Of a DNA stretch of 36,016 bases, positions 9,720 to 16,559 are shown piece after piece (position 1 is the stretch's first letter; each line of letters starts with the position of its first letter). A program made the translations under genes and the position numbers. The DNA is taken from the NCBI GenBank assembly GCA_028819505.1, contig JAPPLH010000119.1, positions 1 to 36,016 of the forward strand, in the 5' to 3' direction. The notes beneath the pieces were generated by a model, which saw nothing but the letters and a program-made list of their open reading frames with translations, was not told the origin of the DNA and ran no database searches. The stretch comes from Acidimicrobiaceae bacterium. GTDB taxonomy: Bacteria > Actinomycetota > Acidimicrobiia > Acidimicrobiales > Aldehydirespiratoraceae.

Positions 9720-10496
9720 GTGAGCGAGTTCGTTCGAGTCGAGACCAGCAGCGGGGTGGCCACCATCCGCATCGACCGGCCCAAGATGAACGCCCTCAAC
9801 CCCCAAGTGCTCAGCGAGTTGACCGAGGCCGCCAACGCTGTCGGGGCCCACCGCGACGTACGGGCGGCCGTGATCTGGGGCGGGCCCCGGATCTTCGCGG
9901 CCGGCGCCGACATCGGCGGCTTCACCGGCCTCGCTCCGGCCGCGGCCCAGGCGCTGTCGCGCCAGTTCAACGACGCCTTCCTCGCGGTTGAGAACATGCC
10001 CCAGATCACGGTGGCGGCCGTGAACGGCTATGCGCTGGGCGGCGGCATGGAGCTGGCCATGGCCACCGAGTTCCGGGTGGCCGCCGACGACGCGGTGTTC
10101 GGCCAGCCCGAGATCAAGCTGGGCATCATCCCCGGCGGCGGGGGCACCCAACGCCTTCCCCGGCTCGTCGGCATCACCAGGGCCAAGGAGATCATCTACA
10201 CCGGCCGCAACGTGTACCCCGACGAGGCCCTCGCCGTCGGCCTCGTCTCTGCGGTGCATCCGGCCCAGGAGACCTACGACGCGGCCGTCGAGATGGCCGC
10301 GGGCTACGCGGCCGGACCCGCGGCGCTGCGCATGGCCAAGCAGGCGGTGATGGACGGCCTGCCCCTGTCGCTGGCCGACGCGGTGGCCCGCGAGACCGAG
10401 CACTTCGGCGAGTGCTTCAGCACCGACGACGCCACCATCGGTGTGGCCAGCTTCCTGGAGAAGGGCCCCGGCAAGGCGAACTTCACCGGCCGCTAG
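9720..10496 (+). CDS. enoyl-CoA hydratase/isomerase (crotonase family)
   Basis: This 258-residue crotonase would hydrate a trans-2-enoyl-CoA or isomerise a related CoA ester in beta-oxidation-like catabolism. The oxyanion-hole segments AGADI (61-65) and [11 protein letters not shown] (104-114) are intact. Both acid-base glutamates of true hydratases are present: Glu111 in GGGMEL and Glu131 in [17 protein letters not shown] follows. The length is typical. The start is the GTG at 9720, preceded by GAGGAG at a good distance. It is a single gene pointing at the ABC exporter operon and separated from it by a long hairpin. The chain-length preference is unknown. Confidence 0.93.
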   Translation: MSEFVRVETSSGVATIRIDRPKMNALNPQVLSELTEAANAVGAHRDVRAAVIWGGPRIFAAGADIGGFTGLAPAAAQALSRQFNDAFLAVENMPQITVAAVNGYALGGGMELAMATEFRVAADDAVFGQPEIKLGIIPGGGGTQRLPRLVGITRAKEIIYTGRNVYPDEALAVGLVSAVHPAQETYDAAVEMAAGYAAGPAALRMAKQAVMDGLPLSLADAVARETEHFGECFSTDDATIGVASFLEKGPGKANFTGR

Positions 10497-10529
10497 CCAC
10501 CGGAGGGGTCAGAACCAAGGCCCTCTCCT

Positions 10530-10576
10530 GAATTGGCAGCACTATGCACGCACACCGTGCGTGACGCTGCCAATTC
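10530..10576. terminator. long two-part hairpin between convergent genes
   Basis: GAATTGGCAGC (10530-10540) pairs perfectly with GCTGCCAATTC (10566-10576). Inside, CACGCAC (10547-10553) pairs with GTGCGTG (10557-10563) over an ACC loop. The 18 base pairs lie in the 85-bp gap between the enoyl-CoA hydratase and the last exporter permease, so it most likely stops transcription from both sides. Confidence 0.7.
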
Positions 10577-10581
10577 CAGAA

Positions 10582-11370
10582 TCAGGCGACGTCGAGGCGG
10601 TTGAGCCTGACCGCGGCCAGGACCAGGCCGGCGACCGATACCGCGGCCAGAACCACGAGTGCAGTGGCGGTCGTGTAGTGGTCGAAGCCGTAGTCGATCC
10701 CGCCGAGGTGGCTCAGCACCGACCGTGTGTAGCCCCTGAGCGACAGGCGGGCTGCGAAGTCGCCCAGCCCGACGGCCAGGCCCTCCCACAGGAGCACGTA
10801 GCCGATGCCCCAGATGATCGGCTTCTTGAGGAGCAGCCCGAACAGCACGAACAGCGACGAGTAGGCGGCGGTGCCCAGGGCGGCCGCCACCGCGGCGGCC
10901 AGGGCCAGGTCAACGGACCCCGCGACCCCGTCGGCCGCCAGCCAGCCGCCCGCCGCGGTCGGGACCACCGTCAGGGGCAGCGCTGCCGTGGCCGCGGCGG
11001 CGGCCGCCCCGGCCACCACCGGGGCGCGGGCCATGGGGCGCAGCCAGAGGTAGACGAGGGTGCCGTCCTCGCGGGTCTCCCCCAGCACGGACGAGCCGAA
11101 CACCAGCGACACGATGGGCACGATGATGATCAGCCCGAAGCCGTCGGCGTAGCCGGCACCATCCCTCAGCAGCTCGGCCGCGCCCTGTCCCTCGTCGCCG
11201 GCGTTGAGGCCGACCAGCCAGCCGACCAGCATCATCAGCGCGCCCAGCGCCCCCAGCGCCACGATCCTCCCGGGGGTGAGGACCTGGCGGACCAGCACAC
11301 GGTAGGTAAGCGCCGCGGCCCGGAGGCCGGGCACGTGCCGGCGGCTTCGGGGCGGGTTCGTCGCAGTCAT
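10582..11370 (-). CDS. ABC-2 type exporter permease (second exporter)
   Basis: This is a 262-residue integral membrane protein with about six hydrophobic segments: IVALGALGALMMLVGWLVG, LIIIVPIVSLVFGSSVLG, an Ala-rich pair in the middle, AAYSSLFVLFGLLL, IIWGIGYVLLWEGL, and a C-terminal VVLAAVSVAGLVLAAV. GETREDGTLVYLWLRPM between the second and third is typical of ABC-2 permeases (short cytoplasmic coupling stretch). It should pair with the ATPase at 11542-12555. The ATG at 11370 (MTATNPP) is preferred over in-frame upstream starts because it lies in an ATGA overlap with a repeat-encoded micro-ORF and has GGGAGCGCGAGG just before it. The exported substrate is unknown. Confidence 0.85.
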   Translation of the reverse strand: MTATNPPRSRRHVPGLRAAALTYRVLVRQVLTPGRIVALGALGALMMLVGWLVGLNAGDEGQGAAELLRDGAGYADGFGLIIIVPIVSLVFGSSVLGETREDGTLVYLWLRPMARAPVVAGAAAAAATAALPLTVVPTAAGGWLAADGVAGSVDLALAAAVAAALGTAAYSSLFVLFGLLLKKPIIWGIGYVLLWEGLAVGLGDFAARLSLRGYTRSVLSHLGGIDYGFDHYTTATALVVLAAVSVAGLVLAAVRLNRLDVA

Positions 11371-11505
11371 CGCCTCGCGCTCCCGGAAGGGGACGGCTGA
11401 TGAGCCAACGCCCGATCCCGGAAGGGACACCGCTCAGTCATCGCCTCGCGCTCCCGGAAGGGGACGGCTGATGAGCCATCGCCCGATCCCGGAAGGGACA
11501 CCGCT
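11364..11505. repeat. 71-bp tandem duplication, 70/71 identical
   Basis: Copy 1 is 11364-11434 and copy 2 is 11435-11505. The only difference is at 11408 versus 11479, which changes an ATG to TTG on the minus strand. Each copy is built from two diverged units of about 35 bp starting with TCCCGGAAGG. Each copy also carries an ATGA plus the Shine-Dalgarno-like GGGAGCGCGAGG of the downstream permease start. Confidence 0.95.
11367..11441 (-). CDS. 24-residue micro-ORF in the repeat array, coupled to the permease
   Basis: It begins with MTERCPFRDRALAHQ and ends GSARR. Its ATG (11439-11441) overlaps the stop of the longer micro-ORF as ATGA, and its TGA (11367-11369) overlaps the permease ATG in the same way. 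It shares RCPFRDRA and HQPSPSGSARR with the preceding micro-ORF. It is hydrophilic and Arg-rich, with no known family. It may simply carry ribosomes to the permease. Expression is inferred only. Confidence 0.5.
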   Translation of the reverse strand: MTERCPFRDRALAHQPSPSGSARR

Positions 11506-11551
11506 TAGCCATCGCCCGATCCCGGAAGGCACACCGCTGAATCATCGCCTC
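11381..11551. repeat. five related units of 33-36 bp, each starting TCCCGGAAGG
   Basis: The core TCCCGGAAGG begins at 11381, 11416, 11452, 11487 and 11520, giving steps of 35, 36, 35 and 33. Units 1 and 3 are one subtype (followed by GGACGGCTGATGAGCC). Units 2, 4 and 5 are another (followed by G/C-ACACCGCT). The array fills the junction between the exporter ATPase and permease genes and overlaps the stop of the former. Confidence 0.9.
11438..11545 (-). CDS. 35-residue micro-ORF in the repeat array, coupled to the exporter ATPase
   Basis: It is made of peptide repeats: MIQRCAFRDRA, MAKRCPFRDRA, MAHQPSPSGSARR. The ATG (11543-11545) overlaps the TGA of the ATPase gene as ATGA, and its own TGA overlaps the next micro-ORF's ATG. 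The frame contains two further in-frame ATGs, one per repeat. There is no recognised domain. It could be a translational bridge or a small peptide; nothing here distinguishes these. Confidence 0.5.
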   Translation of the reverse strand: MIQRCAFRDRAMAKRCPFRDRAMAHQPSPSGSARR

Positions 11552-12555
11552 TCCACCAGGTAGCGGAACACCGACTCGAGGTCCTCGTCGAGGGGGACGA
11601 CCCGCGACAGGCGGGCCTCGAGGCGCTGCGCCAGCGGAGCGACCTCCCGTCCGAGACGGTCGACGTCGCGGGTGTCCACGACGAGGGAGTCCCGGCCGAC
11701 GCTGACTCCCACGGCCGTGCCCGACTCCACCAGGGCCGCCGCGAACTGCCGGGGCCGGTCCACGGCGATGCGGATGCGGTGGGGGCGGTCGTCCATGAGC
11801 TCGCGCAGCTCGCGGTAGTCGCCGGTGGCGGCCAGGCGTCCCTGGGCGATCAGGAGTATCCGGGAGCCGAGGCGGGCGACCTCCTCGAGGACGTGGCTCG
11901 ACACCAGCACGCACCGGCCCTCGTCGCCGAGGCCATGGAACAGCTCGATCATGCGGCGCCGCTGCACCGGGTCCAGCCCGGTGAGGGGCTCGTCGAGGAT
12001 CAGCACCTCGGGGTCGTGAACCAGCGCGGCGGCCAGCTTCACCCGCTGGCGCATGCCTTTGGAGAAGCCCGACACCCGCCTGGAGCCGTCGGAGTCGAGG
12101 CCCACCACTCCAAGGGCCCGCCGGGCGGCGGGCTCCGGCTCGGCCACCGCCTCGGTGGCCGCGGCCAGGGTCACGAACTCCCGCGCGCTGAGCCGGTCGA
12201 ACAGGCCGTCCTGCTGCGGCACGAGGCCGATGCGGCCCCGGACGTCGCGGTCGCGGCGGGCGTCGGCGCCCAGCACCCGGACGGTGCCCTTGGTGGGCGG
12301 GGTCAGCCCGCACATCACCCTGAACAGGGTGGACTTGCCGGCGCCGTTGGGCCCGAGCAGGGCGGTGACGCCGGCCCGGACCGAGAAGCTCACATCGGAC
12401 ACCGCCACGACGTCGCCGAACACCTTCGACACGCCGTTCACCTCGACCATGGCCGAACCGTCGGGCGGCGGGGGCGGAGGCGTCCCTCCGACCGGCGGTG
12501 CCGGCGGGGACACCGGAGGTCCCGGCGGCGGCGGAGTGGGCGGGCTGGTACTCAT
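11542..12555 (-). CDS. ABC transporter ATP-binding protein with Pro-rich N-terminus (second exporter)
   Basis: This 337-residue ATPase energises export by the ABC-2 permease downstream. It has Walker A GPNGAGKS at 68-75, Q-loop VPQQDGLF, signature VSGFSKGMRQRVKLA, Walker B LILDEPLTGLDP and the switch His in SSHVLEEV. The first 35 residues are almost only Pro, Gly, Ser and Thr, an unusual extension for this family. The conventional domain begins at Met36 (12450), which could be an alternative start. The ATG at 12555 is favoured by its ATGA overlap with the permease gene before it. Its TGA overlaps the first micro-ORF of the repeat array. The C-terminal 100 residues are a poorly conserved regulatory region. 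Confidence 0.9.
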   Translation of the reverse strand: MSTSPPTPPPPGPPVSPPAPPVGGTPPPPPPDGSAMVEVNGVSKVFGDVVAVSDVSFSVRAGVTALLGPNGAGKSTLFRVMCGLTPPTKGTVRVLGADARRDRDVRGRIGLVPQQDGLFDRLSAREFVTLAAATEAVAEPEPAARRALGVVGLDSDGSRRVSGFSKGMRQRVKLAAALVHDPEVLILDEPLTGLDPVQRRRMIELFHGLGDEGRCVLVSSHVLEEVARLGSRILLIAQGRLAATGDYRELRELMDDRPHRIRIAVDRPRQFAAALVESGTAVGVSVGRDSLVVDTRDVDRLGREVAPLAQRLEARLSRVVPLDEDLESVFRYLVERR

Positions 12556-13517
12556 CGGCTCAGCGCCAGTCGCCGGTAGCGCCACCACACCACGGCCGAG
12601 CCCAGGGCCACCCACGCGAAGTTGGCCGCCACCACGAACAGGGTGGACAGCTGTTCCCGTCCAGCCCCGGGCTGGAACACATCGTCTTCGGGGGACTCGG
12701 GCGCTCCAAAGGGATCCAGCCCCTCGACGCCGTAGATCCGGTTCTTGAGCTCGTCGGCGATCCCTCCGAGGTCGAAGGCGTAGACCTGCGCGCTCATGTC
12801 CGCGGCCTCCACCAGCGCCAGGGTCGTGAAGCCGCTGCCCCACAGCAGCACGACAACGCCGATGGTGGCGAAGAGCCGCCGGTCGGTGAGGCTGGCCGCG
12901 GCCAGGCTGGCCATGGTGAACGCCGCGGAGATGGCCGCACCGGCTGCGATGATGCGCACGAAGATCTTGATCCACTCGACGAGCCCGTCGGGCCCCGAAC
13001 CCTCGAGGGTGCGGGCCACCAGCAGGAACAGCACAGGCCCCATCGTCAACACGGCCAGCGCGGCCGCCACCGCCGCCGCCTTCGAAGCGAGATAGCTCCA
13101 CCGCTGCAGCGGGGTCGACAGGTACAGCTGGAGCATCCCGTTGCGGCGGTCGGCCACCAAGATGTCGGGCACGATGATGGCGCAGTAGAAGAACAGGGCG
13201 GTGGTGATGAAGCCGTAGTACTCGTGGTAGTCGGGCAGGATCTCGTCCTCGATCATGTCGATGTCGAGCACGACGGCCAGCCCCACGAACACCACCGCCG
13301 GTACCAGGGCGATGACCACCGCGAGCCACGGCAGGATCTTGTGCCGGGCCGCCCGGCCCAGCCCGAGGGTGTGGCGCACCGAGTAGCGCACCACCGAGCG
13401 GATCGATCCGGGCAGCCCGGTGCGGGGCCCTTCGTATGACCGGTATCCCCGGTCGATGATCTGAGCGGCCTCGGGGGCCGCAGCCGCATTGGAGTCCGGC
13501 ACCGGGGTGTCGCTCAT
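12552..13517 (-). CDS. ABC-2 type exporter permease (first exporter)
   Basis: This 321-residue membrane protein has a hydrophilic N-terminus of about 60 residues and then about six transmembrane segments: LPWLAVVIALVPAVVFVGLAVV, FITTALFFYCAIIVPDILV, an Ala-rich helix, FVRIIAAGAAISAAFTMASL, LFATIGVVVLLWGSGF, and a C-terminal FVVAANFAWVALGSAVVWW. DRRNGMLQLYLSTPLQR after the second segment is the typical ABC-2 coupling motif. ATGA overlaps join it to the ATPases on both sides. It probably works with the ATPase at 13514-14437. The substrate is unknown. Confidence 0.88.
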   Translation of the reverse strand: MSDTPVPDSNAAAAPEAAQIIDRGYRSYEGPRTGLPGSIRSVVRYSVRHTLGLGRAARHKILPWLAVVIALVPAVVFVGLAVVLDIDMIEDEILPDYHEYYGFITTALFFYCAIIVPDILVADRRNGMLQLYLSTPLQRWSYLASKAAAVAAALAVLTMGPVLFLLVARTLEGSGPDGLVEWIKIFVRIIAAGAAISAAFTMASLAAASLTDRRLFATIGVVVLLWGSGFTTLALVEAADMSAQVYAFDLGGIADELKNRIYGVEGLDPFGAPESPEDDVFQPGAGREQLSTLFVVAANFAWVALGSAVVWWRYRRLALSR

Positions 13518-14437
13518 CGGGCGGCGTCCTCGAAGAGGTCCTCGAGCGTGCGGCGCCGGGTCTCGAGGCGGCGGATTCGGGCTCCGGCGGCGGCCACCGC
13601 GTCGCGGGACCGGTCACAGAGATCCTCGAAGGCCGCGCCCCGCAGCGCCAGCGTGGCCTCGTGGCGGCGAACGTCGAGGCCGCCGGCCCGCAGCGCGGCC
13701 TCCACGGCGTCGACCGATCCGGCGGGCTCGGCCACATCCACCAGCTCGAGGGTGATGCCGTCGCCCGCGCCGACGAGGTCGCTGATGGGCCCGCAGGCCA
13801 CCAGGCGGCCGGCGTCCAGGGCCACGATGTTGTCGCACACCCGCTCGACCTCTTCGAGCTGGTGCGACGACAGCACCACGCTGATCGAGAAGTCCCGGCT
13901 GATCTGGCCGATGAGGGCCAGCATCTCGCTGCGCTGCACCGGGTCGAGCCCGTCGGTGGGCTCGTCGAGCAGCACCAGCTTGGGATCAGAGGCGATGGCC
14001 TGGGCCAGCTTCACCCGCTGGCGCTGGCCGGTGGACATGGTGCCCAGCGTCCGGAGGCGCTCCTCCCCCAGCCCGACCAGCCACAGCGTGTCGGAGGCGC
14101 GGTTGCGGGCCTCGCCGCGGGGCAGGCCCTGCACCTCGGCCAAGTGGCGGACGAAGTCGACGGCCCGCATCTCGTCGGGCAGCACGTTGCGCTCGGGCGC
14201 GAACCCCACGTTGGCCCTGAGCCGGTGGCCCGCCCTCTGCGGATCGTAGCCCAGCACGGTGAGCGAACCCGACGTCGGGATGCGCAGGCCCAGCATGGCG
14301 TTGAGCAGGGTGGTCTTGCCCGCGCCGTTGGCGCCCACCAGCCCGGTCACGCCGGGCTGCATCCGGAGGTCGAGAGCGTCGAGCGCCACAGTGGAGCCGA
14401 ACCGCTGCGTCAGCGCTTGCGTCTCCACGATGCTCAC
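13514..14437 (-). CDS. ABC transporter ATP-binding protein (first exporter)
   Basis: This 307-residue ATPase has Walker A GANGAGKT at 35-42, signature MSTGQRQRVKLA, Walker B LVLLDEPTDGLDP and switch SSHQLEEVERV, with a C-terminal domain of about 90 residues. The GTG at 14437 gives the normal family N-terminus (MSIVETQALTQRFG). In-frame GTGs at 14506 and 14512 would add a low-complexity extension and have no Shine-Dalgarno. A TATGAT lies 6 nt before this GTG, which suits a leaderless message. It is the first gene of a minus-strand operon of two ATPase-permease pairs, joined throughout by ATGA overlaps. Confidence 0.88.
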   Translation of the reverse strand: MSIVETQALTQRFGSTVALDALDLRMQPGVTGLVGANGAGKTTLLNAMLGLRIPTSGSLTVLGYDPQRAGHRLRANVGFAPERNVLPDEMRAVDFVRHLAEVQGLPRGEARNRASDTLWLVGLGEERLRTLGTMSTGQRQRVKLAQAIASDPKLVLLDEPTDGLDPVQRSEMLALIGQISRDFSISVVLSSHQLEEVERVCDNIVALDAGRLVACGPISDLVGAGDGITLELVDVAEPAGSVDAVEAALRAGGLDVRRHEATLALRGAAFEDLCDRSRDAVAAAGARIRRLETRRRTLEDLFEDAAR

Positions 14438-14443
14438 CCGCGG

Positions 14444-14449
14444 ATCATA
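14444..14449 (-). promoter_or_regulatory. -10 element of the ABC exporter operon, leaderless arrangement
   Basis: TATGAT on the minus strand ends 6 nt before the GTG at 14437, which places the transcription start on the start codon. The -35 region is weak by eye. There is no Shine-Dalgarno in this gap. Confidence 0.45.
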
Positions 14450-14610
14450 CGGCCACCCCGCTCCATTGATGCCCGCGGCCTGCGGCTGCGGGGCCGGCTC
14501 GTTCACTGGCACACCGTGCCCACCGGTCTGTCGGCGGCCAATCGGGGATGACCCTGAACTCCCCCCAGCACCGATTCCGCCTCGGGGTGAGCGACACAGT
14601 CATGTTGTGG

Positions 14611-14958
14611 TCAGAGACCCAGATGCAGCCTTATGGCGTCGTCGATGCGGTCCATGAGATCCAGCGGGACGAGACCCGTCGCTTCGCCTACTCGCTCGAC
14701 TGCGACCGATCTGATCTGCTCCGCCTGGACCTTGGAATCCAATCGCAGGCCGCTCTCGGTGGCGGCCAAGAGCACCTGGAACGGATGGACCACTTCCGTG
14801 TTGGACGTCGCCGGAACCACAGTCACGACCCCGCGCCCTAGCAGTGCTGCGATCGTGTTGGCACCGTCGTTGCTCACGATGACGGCCGGGCGATTGCGAG
14901 CGGCCTCAGCGCCCGCCGCGGGATCAAGGTCAACGAAGCGGATCTCTCCCCTTCGCAT
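14611..14958 (-). CDS. MazF/PemK-family toxin (endoribonuclease)
   Basis: This 115-residue PemK/MazF fold protein starts MRRGEIRFVDLDP and has the conserved NRPAVIVSND segment, VTVVPATSN and, late, VQAEQIRSV, as in MazF toxins. The family cuts mRNA, usually at short single-stranded motifs. The ATG (14956-14958) overlaps the TGA of the antitoxin gene as ATGA, the usual antitoxin-first order. The length is normal and no truncation is seen. The cleavage motif cannot be predicted. Confidence 0.88.
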   Translation of the reverse strand: MRRGEIRFVDLDPAAGAEAARNRPAVIVSNDGANTIAALLGRGVVTVVPATSNTEVVHPFQVLLAATESGLRLDSKVQAEQIRSVAVERVGEATGLVPLDLMDRIDDAIRLHLGL

Positions 14959-15182
14959 CAGTCCTCACCCAGACCGTCACCGACGACCGTGTCCCAGACC
15001 TTGTCCTCGCCGTCTTGGACCCATTCGGCAAAGGCGTCCGCGTAGTGATGCGAAAGCTCGGAGGCTCGCAGGAGCCGTATGGCCCGGTGCAGAGCGGCCG
15101 ACCGCGAGGCGATGCCGTGGCATCGCGCGTAGTCGTCCAGAAACTCGACATCGCTCTCGGGAATGCTGACGCTGACCTTCAT
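14958..15182 (-). CDS. ribbon-helix-helix antitoxin, MazE-like partner
   Basis: The 74-residue protein opens with MKVSVSIPESDVEFLDDYA, the ribbon-helix-helix pattern of a DNA-binding strand then helix, followed by SRSAALHRAIRLLR. The acidic C-terminus (DGEDKVWDT...) would wrap the toxin. ATG at 15182 is preferred to an upstream in-frame TTG at 15200. TAGTAT lies 7 nt ahead of it, suggesting a leaderless mRNA. It is expected to repress its own operon through the inverted repeat just upstream. Confidence 0.85.
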   Translation of the reverse strand: MKVSVSIPESDVEFLDDYARCHGIASRSAALHRAIRLLRASELSHHYADAFAEWVQDGEDKVWDTVVGDGLGED

Positions 15183-15185
15183 AGA

Positions 15186-15217
15186 AGCAATACTACCCAA
15201 GTAGGACGCCTATTGCT
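15186..15217 (-). promoter_or_regulatory. MazEF-like promoter with nested inverted repeats (operator)
   Basis: AGCAATA (15186-15192) and TATTGCT (15211-15217) are perfect inverted arms 18 bp apart. CTAC-CCAA-GTAG (15193-15204) is nested inside. The minus-strand -10 TAGTAT (15190-15195) lies within the left arm and ends 7 nt before the antitoxin ATG. This is the expected layout for an autorepressed toxin-antitoxin promoter. Confidence 0.6.
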
Positions 15218-15282
15218 ACTACCGGCAGGACGAGGAGAGGGTCGAACCCCACCACCACCGCCCGATGCCGGCGCTCTGCTCC

Positions 15283-15906
15283 CTACCGGACCTGGCGCAG
15301 ATGGACGGTGGCCACCATCTGGTCGAAGGCGTCGGGATCGAAGCCTGCGCCGGCCCAATCGCCCAAGAACTCGTGTTCGGGATGAGCGGGATCGGCGAGC
15401 GCGGCGCGGAGATGGTCGTAGCCGTAGACCCCGCCACAGTCCTCCGGCGGGCAGGCCCGCTCCCCCGCAGTGCATTTCGGGTAGCGCACATCGCGCGACG
15501 GCGCCTCGATCGCCTCGACGACAACGTCGTGCTCCCAGCCGTCGCCGAAGTCGTACGACCACCGCAGCTGCGACCCGACGCGGGGCAGCAGCTGTTCCAG
15601 TTTGATGTTTCGCTCGTCGATGATGTCGGTGCTGAATTCGTCTGACCGCCCGATGCGGAGGTCGGCGACTCCGAACATGTGCAGGTGGTAGCCCTCCCAG
15701 CCCATGACGGCTTCGAGCATTCGGTTGAACTTCGGCAGCTTCGTCTCCGACGGCACTACGAACCGCCGCCACACCATCGGCTCCACATACAGCAGATCGA
15801 TCCGCAGCGCATGGACACTCGGACCGCCCAGGAACGGGCGGAATGTCCCAGGAACAGAGCTGCCCTCAGTCATCGGTTCCGAGTATGCCGGGTATGTCGG
15901 GGCCAT
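15283..15906 (-). CDS. plasmid pRiA4b ORF-3-like family protein
   Basis: The 207-residue protein matches the pRiA4b ORF-3-like pattern: LRIDLLYVEPMVWRRFVVP, then FNRMLEAVMGWEGYHLHMF, YDFGDGWEHDVVVE, YPKCTAGERACPPEDCGGVYGY, and EFLGDWAGAGFDPDAFD near the end. The two cysteines in the CPPEDCGG segment and the earlier one could bind a metal. The family occurs on plasmids and in IS1096-type contexts; its biochemical role is not established. ATG at 15906 is chosen because AGAGGA lies 8 nt upstream; ATG at 15873 is an alternative. The gene stands alone between toxin-antitoxin-like modules. Confidence 0.85.
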   Translation of the reverse strand: MAPTYPAYSEPMTEGSSVPGTFRPFLGGPSVHALRIDLLYVEPMVWRRFVVPSETKLPKFNRMLEAVMGWEGYHLHMFGVADLRIGRSDEFSTDIIDERNIKLEQLLPRVGSQLRWSYDFGDGWEHDVVVEAIEAPSRDVRYPKCTAGERACPPEDCGGVYGYDHLRAALADPAHPEHEFLGDWAGAGFDPDAFDQMVATVHLRQVR

Positions 15907-16016
15907 CCCCGAGATCCTCTGATCCACGACTGCGCCTCATCGCTACGGATGCCCATTGCCCGCCCCGCGGAGACGCCGAAGGCTAGATGAGCGACGAAGT
16001 TGCCGCTGGCGGGTGC

Positions 16017-16559
16017 TCACCACTGCGGGAGCAATCCTTGCTCATGCGCCCATGAGAACAGGCTCCGTCCATCGGTCGGTAGCCGCATGCCCGTCGCCCG
16101 AAGTTCATCGACCAATTGTTCAGCCGCCGAACGCCTCAGTTCGCCGCGTCGGACTCCCTGGACGACGAGCCATAGTGAGCCGTGGGCCATGATGCCGTCC
16201 CGTTGTGCTATGCGGCTCGCAGCGCGTTCGTCGATGATCGCCACGTCCCCATGGACGCCCGCCCACGCCAGTACGGCTGCCTCACCGGTGTTCTCCCTCG
16301 AACCGCCGCCCAGCAGCGTCTTGTAGCGAGCGAAGGCGGAGAGCTCGTGTGTCTCCGAGAGTTCAACCGACTCCAGCCAGTCCGCGGTCAGTACGTCGGC
16401 GAGGGCCGGTATCGCCGCAGTGCCGGCACGAATCTCGATTCGCACTTCCACTGGCGCAATGCAGCGAAACGGATCGACGAGCGACTCGAGTGCCGGCAGC
16501 CTTCCGGCGCAGGCGAAATGGCTCAAACATGTAGTGTCGAAGATCAGCGATGGACTCAC
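16017..16559 (-). CDS. PIN-like domain protein, likely toxin or effector partner
   Basis: This 180-residue protein begins LIFDTTCLSHFA, a typical PIN strand with Asp8. It also has Glu93 in TGEAAVLAWA and Asp110 in AIIDERAAS, spaced as in the acidic metal-binding site of PIN ribonucleases. The GTG start (16557-16559) overlaps the TGA of the XRE-ImmA gene as GTGA, so the two are one unit. Pairing of an XRE-COG2856 protein with a PIN-like protein fits predicted toxin-antitoxin pairs. RNase activity is inferred from the fold only. Confidence 0.75.
   Translation of the reverse strand: MSPSLIFDTTCLSHFACAGRLPALESLVDPFRCIAPVEVRIEIRAGTAAIPALADVLTADWLESVELSETHELSAFARYKTLLGGGSRENTGEAAVLAWAGVHGDVAIIDERAASRIAQRDGIMAHGSLWLVVQGVRRGELRRSAAEQLVDELRATGMRLPTDGRSLFSWAHEQGLLPQW

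Noticed and set aside
10441-11400. Plus-strand frame running through the hairpin and the exporter permease
   Set aside because: The minus strand encodes a membrane protein with a correct ABC-2 motif. The plus frame is hydrophilic noise.
11381-11551. CRISPR array
   Set aside because: Unit steps of 33-36 bp resemble a short array, but there are no unique spacers: the whole unit is repeated, and the array is coding and lies inside an operon.
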